Positions 1 through 14,300 of a stretch of DNA of 64,000 nt are shown in pieces. A program made the translations under genes and the position numbers. The notes under the pieces are model-generated. The model ran no database searches. It was not told the DNA's origin and was given only the letters and a program-made list of their open reading frames with translations. Origin of the DNA: Hirundichthys speculiger (taxonomy: Eukaryota; Chordata; Actinopteri; Beloniformes; Exocoetidae); NCBI GenBank assembly GCA_018398805.1, contig JAGFBZ010000854.1:744001-808000 (forward strand), given 5' to 3'. Numbering within the stretch: the stretch's first letter is position 1; each line of letters begins with the position of its first letter.

Positions 1-1550
1 GGTAAAATATTTCACTTTAAAAATTTGATATGCTTTCTGTGTTCACTTGTGAATCAGACATGGCATTGAATAGGCCTAAAGAAAGATTGTTTTTGTTTGA
101 ATACTTCACACTTCTACATTTCTGTAGCCAGAGGGCAGATGAAGTAATGTGGATATGATGGGTTTTTTCTACAAGAAGAAAGGAAGGTTTTTCACACACA
201 CACACACACACATGTATGATAGAGAGAGAGAGATCATCTTTTGTTAAATGTCTTTACATGGTAGAATTTAAACTATTCTCGTCTCGTCTCTGCTTTCCTT
301 AGTTTAACTCAACTGATGTGCACACAGGTACCTTAAAGCAGCAAAGGCAACATTTCTAATCCTCCTCATCTCCCTGTAAAAGTATAATCTCAGAGTCAGA
401 CCAACACAGGTGACATTAAAAACTGCATTCTTTCTGATCATAATGAACTCTGGCAGTCTGCAGGTCTACTGGCCACTTTCTTATCGCTACACACATCACA
501 CTGCTTCCTCACTCAACATACATGCTCAAACACAATGCAGACATCCCACCCACTGCACACACGTGCACACACTCAGACACATTTCCTCCCCATTAGGTGT
601 TCAAGTTGACCGTATTTCCTGACAAAGCTGTTAAACCATGTGTGTAAGGCACTGAGCAGTCAGACTGTTCATCCCAGCTGCAGGGCTGGTTAAAGGATCG
701 TACATAACAGGAAGCCTGATGGTAACAGAGGTGTCAGTTTGTGTATATTTGTGTGTGCTGGTGGAAGGAAGAGGGTGTGTGTGCTTGGGTGTGTCTTTGT
801 GCTACTATTACACGTGGAATGTTGTGTGTTTCAGTGAAGTCCATTTTTGCAGATGCCACTTGTGTCCTCTGGAATCTTTGTCTTTGTGGAAAGCCATGGG
901 TATCAAGCACATTGATATGCATTGACAAGCCTATTGCCAAGGAAACAACACGATAGAGACAGAGAATCTGTACCAGTCACAAGGAGGCCGTAGGATAAAG
1001 AACAGGCGCTTGATGGGACTCATCAATGCCTGTATGCAGAGGCGGAATTAACTTCTATACAAGGGATGCCCAAGGGTGGGCAAGTCTTTGAGGGGGTCGT
1101 TATACCAATAAAGTATATACTAAAAAATAAAGAATATACTAAAAAAATTATTCTGTTTCTCACTAACTTTGTACCGAAGAAACATGCCTTCTTGACAATT
1201 TTCATACGATAGATTCTCGCTCTCTTTCTCTCACACTGTTGTGACCATTGTAGTCATCAGCAAAACGTGGGTCCCCCCTCTTTACATTTACGATATGAGT
1301 TGGAAAGTGGAAATATTTTCCTCAAGTAAAGCTCAAGCATACAAGAGAGCAATACGTGAAATACACTGGAGAGTTTATTTAACAAAAAATGTACAAATTA
1401 AATATGTGAAAGGCCTGTACAAACCAGATGATTTTACACCAAATTTTCAAGAAGCAATTTTAAATGTGCCAAAATTAGTGCACTTAATACAAAATCTGAA
1501 CGGAACACTGTACAGAGTTTCATCAAACACATAACTAGCATAGTTCTGTC
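1..1550. other. celsr1 intron, no recognised gene
   Basis: Intronic DNA upstream of the first visible exon. It holds a (CA)n run at about 194-213, a short GA run and TG-rich stretches near 740-830. A 97-codon ORF at 1241-1534 is not recognised and has no supporting context. Confidence 0.5.
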
Positions 1551-1623
1551 AAACTACACTGCCTGGCCAGAAAGAAAGTTGCCACCAAAAAAAAAAAGGT
1601 CTGAACAAAAAAGAACAAAAAAA

Positions 1624-1811
1624 AGGTTTGAACAACAAATGTTATGGCACTTTAGTTCATATGGCAGCTGAACATTTAAATAAAACTGACTTTTACACTA
1701 CTTTTGAATTCATTATTTGATTTTCCGTATACAATGCGATTAATTGCATGACTAATCAGGGAAATCATGCGATTAATCGCGATTAAAATTTTTAATCGTT
1801 GCCCAGCCCTA
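1624..1811. repeat. dispersed repeat family A, ending GCCCAGCCCTA
   Basis: Ends with stacked GATTAATCGCGATTAA motifs and GCCCAGCCCTA. Reverse-complemented it begins TAGGGCTGGGC, a common start for hAT-type MITEs in fish. Further copies are at 14880-15169 and 16811-16985, and a relative ends at 17931. Confidence 0.7.
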
Positions 1812-1874
1812 GTTTTTAATCATGTTTTGGACAGTTATTAACCTATTTTGGTAGTTTCTGCAGTCTCCTTAGAT

Positions 1875-2095
1875 CAGGGGTGTCCAAACCCGGTTCTCAA
1901 AGGCCTTCCTGCATGTCTTAGATGTTTCCCTGACACAACATACCTGATTCTAATGAATGGATCACTATCAGCTAGTCATCCAGGTCTGCACATGTCTGTA
2001 AATGACCCATTTATTTGAGTCAGGTGTGCTGAAGCAGGGAAACATCTGAGATTTGCAGAACAGTGGCCCTCAAGGACTGGAGTTAGACACCCCTG
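1875..2095. mobile_element. hAT-type MITE with perfect 8-bp target duplication
   Basis: Terminal inverted repeats CAGGGGTGTCCAAAC and (reverse complement of the right end) CAGGGGTGTCTAACTC. It is flanked by CCTTAGAT on both sides (1867-1874, 2096-2103). No coding capacity. Confidence 0.85.
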
Positions 2096-2227
2096 CCTTA
2101 GATGTTTTCTCTGCTTGATGCCAATGATTTGACCCTCCTCAAACAGACTAGCATCTTTTCCACAACCACGGGCTGTGTCTTTCAACGTGGTTGTTTAGGA
2201 AATGAGAAGCAACTCATTGCACCAGTT

Positions 2228-2330
2228 GGGGTTAAATAACTTGGTGCCAGCTGAAAGATAATCACCTATGCAGTAATTATCCAATAGAAGGCTCGTACCT
2301 ATTTACTTAGTTAAATCCAGGTGGCGACTT
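2228..2330. repeat. dispersed repeat family B, fragment
   Basis: Shares about 100 bases with 5612-5740, including AATTATCCAATAG and GCTCGTACCTATTTA. The end of the second copy (GGCCAGACAGTGTAG) is the inverse of CTACACTGCCTGGCCAG at about 1553-1570, so these look like ends of a Tc1-like element. Confidence 0.6.
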
Positions 2331-3779
2331 CAGAATTCAGAATTCAAGATAGATGTGTCCTGTGTAAACAAAACAGTCTCTGCTTAGAAGTAAGTGAATT
2401 CAGTAAATCACTGAAATATCTAATCAGCTAAAGCAAGAATACCCCTCTGTTGTCTGCATTTTAATAGAGTATACATAACAGCACCTTCTCTGGAGGTATC
2501 CGCATTTGTTCTGAGCTGAACGTTTGGTTCCTTGACCTTATTTGACCTGTGTTATGACATATCTTTCCAACCTTCTAGTTTTTTTTTTCATAAGCTTTTG
2601 TAACATAGTATTAAAGCAGCTCAAAGGAACTTTGGAATTTTTTTTTTTTTAGCTCAAGGGGGGCTAAAAAAAGGGGGAGGGGGGGTTAAGTCAAATATAT
2701 AACACTGAGATTTAGTATCTTAGTTGCCCTTGCCATGATGTGTACCGTACCTTGTCATTCTTTTAGCTGTTAACTGTTCTCAAACCCCTCATTTTCCAAC
2801 TAGTCCAAGCAGTTTCTTCACTGTAGCTTTTCTTCATCTTTTGCATCACTGCTGAGCCTTGTGTGGGTGTGCATCATTTTGCTCATGAGATTTTAAAATA
2901 AAGTGTAAGGGACAGTCCAAATTTGGTGAAATGAATATGAGAAAGAAAGGATCAGAGGTATCCTACTTCCTGTTGATCCTGTGGAAAGTGTAAAGGTGTT
3001 TTCAGTGGCATACATGGAAACGAGGCCAGTTGAAGGGAGTGGCAGGGGAAGCAACAATAAACCTCCCTCAGCGTCAGAAACGGTGCCCAGACCAGAACCC
3101 AAAAAAGAAAACAGTCATCCTCCTGTTGTTTTTTTTCTGGTTTGTCTTTTTCTGTTTTTCCTCCTTTGTTTGCTGAGTCTCGGCCCAACCAGTATTTCAT
3201 TACTCTAATGCTATTTTTCTGGCAGATAATTAAAAAAAATATTTGTCCGTCATTTTTTTTCACATGGAACCGTTTTGACACAGAGAAGACAGGGATTTAA
3301 AAATCTCACTCTTGCCGTGACTCCGTCTGTCAGCCTTCAGTAACCCACGTATCTTGTGTAAACAGTGCATGTTCCTTCAGACCTGGGCTCTGCTGCTTCA
3401 TTGTTTTGTCTTTTCATAGCCCAGAGATTCACTCCTCCCCCAGGAGGGAGAGCAGGGTGAACAAACAGCAGGAAAACTGTCATTGCATTCTACATATGTT
3501 CAGGGGAAGGTTTACAATCTTATAAATTAAATTACTTTTGTTAGCTTAAGTAATGTTATTGTTAATTGGGAATTTGTTTTCAGGTCCAAAGTCAGTACTT
3601 TGGAGGTAAATAACACTTTAACACTTTAACCGGGTTGGGAATGATTTACAACTGGCCTGGGTTTTTTTTAAGCTGACCTACATTTTCTCACATCAACATT
3701 TTTCGGTTAATTACGCTAGTTACACTAGTTTGCAGTTATTCAGCACAAGATAACACACAATGGTATTTCTTGTTGCCTT

Positions 3780-4922
3780 AAGCCAGAATTCAGGCATGAA
3801 GCCAGACGAAACAGAGCTTCTCACCAAACTCTAGGCATGTCTTAAGGACATTAAGACCTGGATGTCCACAAACCTTTTGATTTTGAACTCAGATAAAATG
3901 GAGGTGATTGTTTTTGGTCCCAAACACACGAGGAAGGGATTAACCGATTTTATGTTGGCCTCCAGTACAACTGTGAGAGAACTCAGTTATTTTCAGTCAT
4001 GATGTCAAACCAGGTTTGTCAGACAACCCTTTTTCATCTCCCTTACATCACCAAGATTAGGAGCATCCTCTCCCAGGGCGATGTTGAAAAACAAATCCAC
4101 ACATTTGTCACTTCTAGACTGGATTATTGTAATGCAGTATTAGCAGGATGTCCAAATAATTAGCTGAATAGCCTCCAGCTGATTCAAAATGTAGAAGCGC
4201 AAGTCCTGACAGGAATCAGAGATCACATTTCTCCCATGTTAGCCTCCCTCCATTTGCTTCCCGTAAATTTTCAAATCGAATCAAATAGTTGTTTTTTTTT
4301 GTGCTGTCCTGCCCCCCCCCCCTTCTTTTTCTTTCTTTATATGTTTGCATCCCAGAGTTTCCAGAGCTATGTACCGTCCTGCAGTTCCACCCTCTGACCA
4401 TCCCAGCCTTTACTCTATATAGATGTCTGGGATTTCAACTAACATCCTGACCTGCAGTCTGACCCTCCAACCACCTCAGTGTTACATATACAGTGCATGT
4501 ACTAACAATGTAGAAGTCATAATAAAAGTAAATGGAATTATTAGCTCTCCAGCTAATGGATAATTTCTATTAATACATTTTGTCCTATAAGATTTTTGCT
4601 AAGATACATGTGCCTCTCCTCTTACTCTCCTCCATCCTCTCTTTCCTATCTCCTTCCTCTTTGCTTCCTTTACCCAACTTGCCTTATGAGCCTCGTCTTT
4701 CTCAAGGTTTCTTCCTCTCAAAGGGGAGTTGTTCCTTGCCACTGTTTGGCTTAAAGGTTTTTCTCCTTCGATGGGGAATTTTTTTGTTTTTTACTTGCTA
4801 TTATTTCTTTAACTAGGACTGAATAATATTACTTTGCTTAACATGCTTTGGCTATCTGAAAAGTGCCAAGAGATTATTTGTACTGTAATAGACGCTATAC
4901 TAATAAAGTTGAATTGAATTGA
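3780..4922 (+). mobile_element. L2-type LINE remnant: reverse transcriptase C-terminus and 3' end
   Basis: Broken frames read KTWMSTNLLILNSDKMEV-like, TSRLDYCNAVLAG and SLHWLPV-like sequence (here close variants), typical of the C-terminal part of L2 ORF2. The 3' UTR (CTCAAGGTTTCTTCCTCT, CCTTGCCACTGTTTGGCTTA) and a TTGAATTGAATTGAG tail follow. Several stops and shifts: dead. Confidence 0.8.
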
Positions 4923-5158
4923 GTTGCAGACAAGCTTTTGCTTTTCTGTTCAAAGTTGCTTGATGTCAGTTTGTAAAGCACTGAAAAGAAAGAAAAAAAT
5001 AAAAACAATTAAAAATGTAATTTACCAATGTAAATGACTGTAAGGAAGATCAGTTTGATGCTTAGTCAAGAAAAAAAGGGGATCACAAATGTCAGGCCTT
5101 GTTGCAAAATATTCTTGGATTCTATGTAAAACCGTGTCATTTTTATTGTGTTTTTCAG

Positions 5159-5316
5159 CCTAACATCGGGCGTCTCGGCATCCCCCATGGGCCCTCTGCT
5201 GAAAAGATGGCCGTAGTTGCCGTGGACGATTGTGACATCTCCATGGCAATTCGCTTTGGAAAGCAGATTGGCAACTACTCCTGTGCCGCCCAGGGAACCC
5301 AGACCGGACAGAAGAA
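5159..5316 (+). CDS. celsr1: celsr1 exon: laminin-G domain 1, middle part
   Basis: First celsr1 exon in the window. It follows a pyrimidine-rich TTTTTCAG acceptor and begins in phase 0 with Pro-Asn-Ile-Gly. It contains GPSAEK, VAVDDCD and [12 protein letters not shown], all typical of CELSR laminin-G 1. It ends after AA of a split Lys codon at a GTAACA donor (phase 2). The preceding exon is not in the window. Confidence 0.93.
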
Positions 5317-8300
5317 GTAACAACTGTTTCTACCACTTTTGCACTTAAACTCTTTTCCTTCAGTCCTCCTCGCAGACTTGTCAAACCAACAGGAATATCT
5401 TGCACCTTTGGTGAAATGTCAGCTTGCACAATTTGCATTATGCCATCCTTTTCTCAGTTTAGAAGACTAAAAGCTCATCTCAGCACAGGCTTGAGAGGAT
5501 GTAATGTTTACCAACCACTAATCAGTTCTTATTTTTATAATGTGCAAGTTTAATAAGTCTCTCAGAGTTGGCATGCTGAGACACATTTAGATAGAGGGTG
5601 GAGAGAGAGAGGTTAAATAACTTGATGCCAGCTGAAAGATAATCACCCATACAGTAATTATCCAATAGGAGGCTCGTACCTATTTATCTATTTAAATCCA
5701 GGTGGTGACTTTTTTTTTTTGGCCAGACAGTGTAGTTGTGATTAAAAAAAGAAAAGAAAAAAGGACTATAGGCTCTCGAAAAACTGTATCTATATTGTTG
5801 GACCACAATCTAAACATTCAGTGGATTAGTGGGCTTTTTTTGTGTGGAATTGCACAATATTAAGTCTCTAAAAGTAATTTAGTGTTTGATGTTTTGTTGT
5901 TTTTAGCCTCTGTATGTAAGCAGCTTCTTATATAACCAAGTATGTTAAATCTGACTTAGTGATGAGGGTATAATCAGTGACGGTAGCTTTATGAAATGAT
6001 TCACACAATAACCTTATCTTAAGAAAAGTTCTTGGGGGACATCAACTGGGGACATGCAGTGCCATTTTCTTTTTTTTTTTTTTTTACCATCCCTGACACC
6101 AAATTAGGGCAATAAAATGCATTGCACTCAGTCAAAAAGTTATTCAAAAAGAAGCTAATTTTTTTTTCATGTTGTTCTAATTTATTTTTCTTACGTTTCT
6201 GCAGATCACTGGACCTGACAGGACCGCTGTTGCTGGGTGGCGTTCCCAACTTACCTGAGGACTTTCCTGTCAGGAACAGAAACTTTGTGGGCTGCATGAG
6301 AAACCTTACCATCGACAGCAAACCTATTGACATGGCCAGCTACATCGCTAACAATGGCACCACAGCAGGTAAAACATTTGGGTCAAGTTAAAGCACAGAG
6401 GTAATGGGAATCATTTCTTTAACACTTTAACACTCAGATGGGAGGGTTTGAATTTGGCATTGCATCAAAGTCTGGATCCATCCTGCATTGTATTAACGGT
6501 TCAGGATGGTGGTGTTGGTGTAAAGCAGGGGTGTCAGACTCATTTTCACTGAGGGCCACATCAGCATCATGGTTGCCCTCAAAGGGCCAAATTGACAGCA
6601 TGAATGTAACAAAATGCAATGTAAATCAAAACAAATTAAACTACACCTTATTACAAGGTTAAATAAGGGTTTCTGTATTTATTATGTATTCAAGTTTCAA
6701 ATATTTAAGTAATTATTATATTAAACTCAGAGTTTGTGGTAGTAAGAGTATCCATTACCTTGGTTTCAGAAGTGGAAGCGGTTCTTTGTTTTTCTTGCAG
6801 GCTAAATTTAGCATACTTAGCTCCGCGTTTGCTGTCAAAATGCTGACATAGATTAAACTCTTTCACGTCTGACACCGCCTCATAACACAAAAGTTCTACT
6901 GTTGTGCATCAACTTTTCTTTTCTTGGACATGTTGGGGTTAATTTGTAAAGGTTCTTAAGTCCATCATTTCTATAAAACTGTCTTGCTCATAGCTACCGT
7001 TATCATTGTGGGTAATGACGAAATGCGTGATGGGAGATGTAGTTTATTGTCAATATGCACTTTAAAGCGGTGTAAGCTTATTTTAAGTCTTAAAATATTG
7101 GTTTAAAATTTAAGCCAATAATGCCCAAGCTCTTGAGGGCCACATAAAATGATGTGACGGGCCACATTTGGCCCACGGGCCTTGTGTTTGACACATGTGG
7201 TGTAAAGGCTTGGATGATATTTTCTTGGCATACTTTAAGCCCCTGAATACCAACTGAGCGTTGTTTAAACACCACAGCCTACCTGAGTATTGTTGCTGAT
7301 CATGTCAGTCCTTTCAAGACCACAGTGTACTGATCTTCAAATGGCTACTTCCAGTAGGGTGATTGTGTTTTTGCACCCTATTAAGACACTTTATTTTACA
7401 CTGAATTAACAAATTTAAATACTTTTTTTGTGTTTGATGTTCAGGTTGTCCAGCAAAGAAAAACTTTTGCGTAAGCGATGTGTGTCTGAATGGAGGAGTG
7501 TGTGTCAGCAAGTGGAACACCTACAGCTGTGACTGCCCCACAGGTTACGGTGGCAAAAACTGTGAACAAGGTAAGAAGTTTGTGATGTATCATCTTTTTT
7601 CTGGAGGTTGGATTATGTTACTTAAAAATGTAGAAAATAAAAAGTAAAACAGATTCAAGATTCAAAGTGTTTATTGTCATATGCACATAAAAACAAGTTC
7701 TCTGTGCAATTAAACAGAGACGATAGGTATGCATTAGACGGCATTTACACATTCATGGATTGACATATGACATCATATACAGACATTTCTTGGCTAAACG
7801 TGCATGTGTCCACTTGCTCATGTATGAGCTCATGTACGAGCTTCTGTATGAACACGTTTGTTTACCGACTGCATGTCTGCATTTGGGGGATCAAATGGGA
7901 TTAAGAACACCTTCTTTGACTCAGTGTGACTCATACCGTCATAAACATGGTCTGAGATTAGGAGTTTCAGGAAAAAGAAAAAACTCTAACTCTAGCTCTG
8001 TTATAAAAACCAAGACTTCAAGGATAAAATATAAACACACTCAGATACCTAGTTGATCTGGCTGATATTTTAGTACATAAGTATGTCATGGTACATGTGG
8101 AAGTTATTAATGGCAGGATCCGCAGTAACAGGTTCAATATTTAAGGCACCTCTCTTCACCGCAAGCAAATTGTCATTATCAGCAAGTGAATTATGTTTTG
8201 AATCAGTTGGAGTAGTCTGGGGGATCCGAGGTGATTCCTGTGTTAAAGAATCTAATAATGATCTGACTGCAGCATGAAGCGGGAGTGAAGTGCAGGCTTC

Positions 8301-11300
8301 TCCCTCTGGAGTACTCTCAGATTTTGCTGGCTGTGAAGTCTGTGTCACCAGCATCTGGTTTTCAATAAGTCCTGCCTGTCGTGTAATTATCGACTCTATT
8401 TGTCCCAAAAAAACAATGACAGCCAGAACAAAACCTCTCTGCTTCACCTAGAGCCTTATCGGTTTCAATTTCCTGAAAGACACCTGCCGTGTCATTGTCC
8501 AAATTGGCTGTTTTTAAACTCTCTGCAGCTTGTTGTATAATTGATGGAAACACTTCCACACTGACTTCCCCTCCCTCTTCTACTCACGGGGGGAAAAACT
8601 GTCTTTTCTTTTCTCCGACCCAGCAGACTTTTTCACGGTTCAACTGCAGAACTTTCTTCAACCGTCTTAAAACCAGGGAACCGGGTTTACTTTCTGACCA
8701 CCTGCTACTCATTTCTTCAATTTATTACACACACAATTATAATTATACATGCAATATATCCAGCTGTAAATGAAATAATATCCCCAGAGATCCGACTAAG
8801 AAGCTTCTACACAGTATTCCTGTGCGCTTAATTGTGAGGGTAACCCAATCTCTTTTACTGGTTGTAATTCAGCAGCTTGGACATATCACCCTAAAAACAT
8901 ACCCGGTTAACTATGCCAACCCACAAATCCCCAACAGAACTTTATCCGATGATCCGTTCAGGAGCAGGAATTCCACACACACAAGGTGTGGCGTTCACTA
9001 CACCATCCCAGTTAATTCATCAAATCGGATAAGAATGTCAGGAATTCACCTGACATTCGTTCCCAGGATGACTGCAGTCCCAGACTGGGAAGTTCACACA
9101 TCTGCAGTTTTATTCCACAGTACTCCTCGATCCCCGACCGTTCTACCAAAAACTAACTAGCGATCAACCAGTCCCCGACTGCATTTTCCAAAAATCAACC
9201 ACAACCAGTACCCTGACTGGATTTTCCAAACAATCAGTCCTCGACTGATTCTTAGTGCTCTTCAGCTCCCAGAGCTGGAATTTAAATATTGTGCATGGTG
9301 TAAAAAATCCTATTAAATAAATCCAAAATTTAGTAAATGGTTTATGTTTCAAAATGTATCCATAAATTTACAAACGTGAGGAAAATCCTATCAGACAACC
9401 AATTATACTTCAATAATCAAAAATGCAGAAATCTTTCTATTCATTTTAAAGCATTTTTCTGCTTACTGTTGCTGGCCAGCATTGGTTGTCTGAAAAATTA
9501 TAATTAAAGTCTCACAATGCAGAAACTTCAGAGACAACCAGAATCACGTCAGGGTCACCATTGAAAGTTTTTTGCGTTCTTTTATCTGGTGTCATTGAAG
9601 AGACCGAAAGCAAAGACCAATTAAAGAGTTGAATACACAAAGCTTCAATATGTCATGCAGAATATTTAATCAGCCGATGGTACACTGTGTCAACACTACA
9701 AAGGTGCTGTGGACAAACGCAGAAAGAATGTTGGAGTGTCTCGGTTTTTTTATAGCTCTAGAAGGCAGGGGTCGTGCATTCTTCTCTTTGGTGTTTCTTC
9801 TTTCAAATGGCCTGCAGCTTTAAATCACAAGTCCAGACACATGCTGTTGATTGTCTCAGTTCAGGAGCTGAGATGTCACTAAAATGTGTTTATCTATGTA
9901 AGTCACAGACTTCCTTGGAAGTCTGCAGGTCAGGAAATCAGGAGGTCATAAGACAACAGGAAACTAGAATAACAGAATGTAGACACTGGACATTCCTGTC
10001 TTTAACTAGCTAATGTGCACTTAACTTTTGAGCTAATCCTAATTGCAAGCTAATGACCAAACAACATCAGATATAAATAAACCTGTTTGAGGCTGTGTGT
10101 TCTTGAATTAGAGATATTTCATAATGTACAGTTTATAAAGGTTAGCAGATGCAGCTACTTTGTATGAATACTATTCAGGATACATGTTGTTGAAAGAATA
10201 AACAAGATAATTATGGAATTAGCATAGGTATCTATAATATACCATGGTGCCATCAGTGTCTTATGATGCAGGTAATGAAACAATGTTTGATAGCCGTCAT
10301 GAGGTGAAAATTCATGTCATTGTTTGAGAGTTAATGTGTTAATGGTTGAATTTTGATGATTGTTTTAAACCACTATGTATGTGCTCAGTTTTCCTGGTTC
10401 TTGTTAGAACTCTAGCAACAGTGTTCTTTATGAGCTGAAGCTAATCAGACAAAAGAAGGTTACAGTTGTCAAGTCTGCTGGAGATGAAGGTTGGATGAGT
10501 TTCTGTAAATCTGTCTTTGGGTCAGGGTTAGGATAAGGGTTCATATTTGTTAGAGGTCATAAGAAGCTGTTTTAGTTAAAGCCTTGATGTGGCAGCTTAA
10601 AGCTCAGTTCTGAGTCGATCCCTAACCTGTTTTTTGTCTTCATACCTCTGGATTCAAGTTAGGAAGCAACTTCCATTCTTTCCATTTAATGCCAAATGTA
10701 ATTATCTCTGTATTGTCTTTATTCCTGACTGGCTTGGGAAGGCAGTGAACACCTGGGGGGTCAGTGGCATTAGGGCCTAATAAATGCTGCTTGCATCTTT
10801 AATTTCTATTATTATTGTTATTATTGATGTTGTTCTTTTCCGACATGAGGCGACTTTTTGGGGGCCTTAATATGCTTGAAAACTCATGAAATTTTTTGCC
10901 AAATATAAAAGCATTTCTACCTCCTTCCAGTGTTGCACAGTATATAATACTGGAAGGGAAAGCTTTCAATAATGTCTCAAGGTGAGAATATGCCTATTTT
11001 CCATATGGTCTATGAGGTAGCTAACCAGCTAGTGCCAGGCCCCAGTATCCACTATCTGAACAGGGTTGGGATTACAGAAGGCTGGAATGAGGTTTTGGTT
11101 GCTATGCTTTGAACTGAGGCATTACGCACTTCTGCTACAAAAGAAACACGAGATTTGTTTTGGGATGTTTTACCCTGAAAAAAAAAAAACATCCAGGCTG
11201 GACTGGTGTGAATAGACCTGCTGCAAGTCACCCATCAGGCTTTTCTGTCTTCTGGTTCTGTTAGATCAGGTTCCAGTGAATAGATCCTTCTCAAAGAAAT

Positions 11301-14300
11301 TGAACCGTTGTTGACTAAATATAACCATATGGTATGCTAGAAAACATATTTTACTGACTGTATGGCAGTGGTTTAACGGAAATTAAGTATTTCTTAAGAG
11401 TATTTCTTAAATCTGAATTGGGGCTAATTTCATTCCAGCTGGTGCAATAATTTACTATGTATTTGTAGTCAACACACCTAGTTAAGACTACAAAAAGGTA
11501 TGTCATTGTGGATACAAGTGTCAGGTTCTGCCAACCTAAAACACTTTTCAAAAGGAAGACAAGAGACTGTTGGTTATATTTTACTTGCAAGGAGAATGGA
11601 CAGAGTCTCCTACCTGCTCTGAGTTACTTCTGCCCGAACCCTCTTTTAATTCTCTTACTTATCTAAGTACACTTATCAGTACGTAACTGTACGGTGCCCT
11701 AACATTTTCTCTTGCTGTTCCAGTTCCTGGTTCCTCGTCTTCTGTTCGCATGATAATTCTCACACTCAGGGCTTGACGCTAACTTTTTTGTGCTCAGTCA
11801 TTAGCCATTAGCCATTTAGCCTTTATGATAGCCACAGTTTTGCTGTCAGTTTTTTTTTCTTCTTTACAATATTCTTGCATTTACATTTTAAATACAAACA
11901 ATTGGTACAACTATTGTGATGTGTCATATCAAAGAATAAGTTACCAGCCAAAGTTGCTTGTGAGACAGAAATTGTTACTAGCCACAGCTAAATTTTACCA
12001 GCATTTGGCCGGTTGGCCGGCGTCAGTGTCAAACCCTGCTCACACTCTTTCACAGCATATTATCCAGCAATTACACAAGCCGTTTTAAAGGTCACACATA
12101 CTTAACTTCTTACAGTAGTTCTTCACTAGGCAGTGTACAGTTTAATCGCAAATGTGTGATAACTATATACAATTATTCCAACAACAAGCATCCAGTTAGT
12201 TTTATGAAGGACTTAGGCCTGGTTGAGGCATTTCAGTCAAAGTGCGATCATTACCATTTTTCATTTTTCCTCTACTTGTATTGAATTTTTCTATTGGTTT
12301 AGGTCTAGCTTTGTGTATATTATTCCTTTGCTTGTTTTTATTTATTTTTTTTTATCCTGTAAATTGTGTTTGTTTGAACAGTGCTCTATAATAATGTGTT
12401 TGTTTGACAAATAAAGAGCAGGGACAACATCAAGTGAATCTATGCTGAATGTCACACATGCCCTTGGCCATTTTTTCTCAGTCTGTAGTAAGATAGGAAA
12501 CAACAGTTGGGAAATTTAGAAGCTGAACAAAGGAAAGAAAGATTTGCAAAAAAAAAAAAAGAAAAACAGTATTCTGTAATACTCTGTAATTACCCAGCTT
12601 AACATCAGTTACGTAGCTACATTCAAAAGTTGGGCTGTTTGCTGTAATAGCTGAAGAAATGTTAAGTTCTAGTTGTATCAAAGTAAACTTCACTGACATG
12701 CTAGCATGGTGGTAGATTTCCTTTTAAGGGCTGCACCGTGATAAAGCATTCACGTAACTTAGAGGTGGTTGTTTTTATCTTTAGATCTGTTCTCCTTTGT
12801 GGTAAAACTAAGATTTTGTAAAGAGCAGACTAAACCCAAGAACAAATATGTGCTTTGTGTAATAATTACAGCTTGTGTCAGAGTACAGTTAATGATTTGG
12901 TTGAAATATGTGCCCCAGGGGACAGAGAACATGGAGAGTTTCTGCTGTGTATAATACAAGAGGGCAGTTTTACTCTCTGACACCCACAAAAGCTTTCACT
13001 GATTGTTTTAACTGTAACTGTAGTTTCATATTGTCTCCAGGTGTTGGATGTTTGTCCACCAACTAATCTTTTACATTTATCACAAGCAGGATCACAGCAT
13101 GCTCTAAAGATATTCCTTTATTTGTCCCACAATGGGGAAATTTACAGTGGTCCCCTAACCCTTGGCCCGGTACCGGTCCGTGGGTCATTTGGTATTGGAC
13201 CGGAGAGAAAATAAAATAACCTCCATTCTTACCGTTGGATTTATTAAATGACATTTTATTTTAAAAAAGGACCAGATTCTCTCCATTACATCTGTCTATG
13301 ACTTACTCTTGATGCATGACAAGACTTCAAAACTTGGTCTTGGTCACATGATATGTTTAAACCCCCAAACTGGCAAAATGAGTAAAGAACAAATGTCTTC
13401 AGAAAGTGTCTTTGCGTGGAGAGGATCTTACTGATGTTCTGTTGTTGGCGCGATGTTAAGAGGACGCTTCTAATAAAGTTGCACGTGAATATACAGCAGA
13501 TTTACATTTATTATAATATATTAAAAATATCACTGTTTTTTACGCCGGTCGTATCATTTTATTGTTGTATTTATCTGCGACACATTTTACAGATCGGTCC
13601 ATGGAAATATTGCCTGACATTAAGCCAATCTGTGGTGCAGAAAATGTTGGGGGCCACTGCTCTAAAGCGATTCAGCATATTTTCTCTCAAGTATGAATTG
13701 GTGTCTGTTGCCTCATAGCAGTAATCTGATATATTTATAAGAAGTACAGTAACGCTTGATAAATGTTGTAGTTTTTAATTTACACCGTAAATGATCTCCA
13801 CTTACTGGGTTTCAGTGAAATGTATGTTAGTAGTTCTGGAATTTTCGTTGACTAAAACAAAACCTACTCCTGCCTCTGAGCATATGCATTTTCAGATGCC
13901 TTATATGGACTGTTATTCTTACAATATGCAAATCATTTTAAACCATAAGTTTTAAAAATGGTGAATATATTTGAAATATAACAAATTTATCTTAATCAAT
14001 GGGCATTTTACATGTTTGAGCTTAAGATTCTGGTTACTGTATTCCCATCTAGTGACTTGGGTTGTCATAGAGACACCAATGGAGCCCCATGGAGCAGTGG
14101 GAAATTCCTGACATAGATTTGTCAAATAGAGACAATGCAGCAGAGTTTTGTTTGTATAGAGAAATTATGGGTTTTATTTTTCCATTCAACATAATATCAA
14201 ACCATTTTTCCTTCACACCAGGAATGCTTCATCGAACAGACACAGAATTAGATTAGATGCTAGTCCTGGTTGCGCAAGGAACATTAGAGCCATAGCCCAG

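Noticed and set aside
1241..1534. 97-codon ORF as a possible small gene
   Set aside because: No domain, no splice context, AT-rich composition like the surrounding intron; likely chance.
8070..8560. minus-strand ORFs as a host gene
   Set aside because: Two overlapping short frames without splice signals or motifs; kept only as a weak LTR-element remnant.
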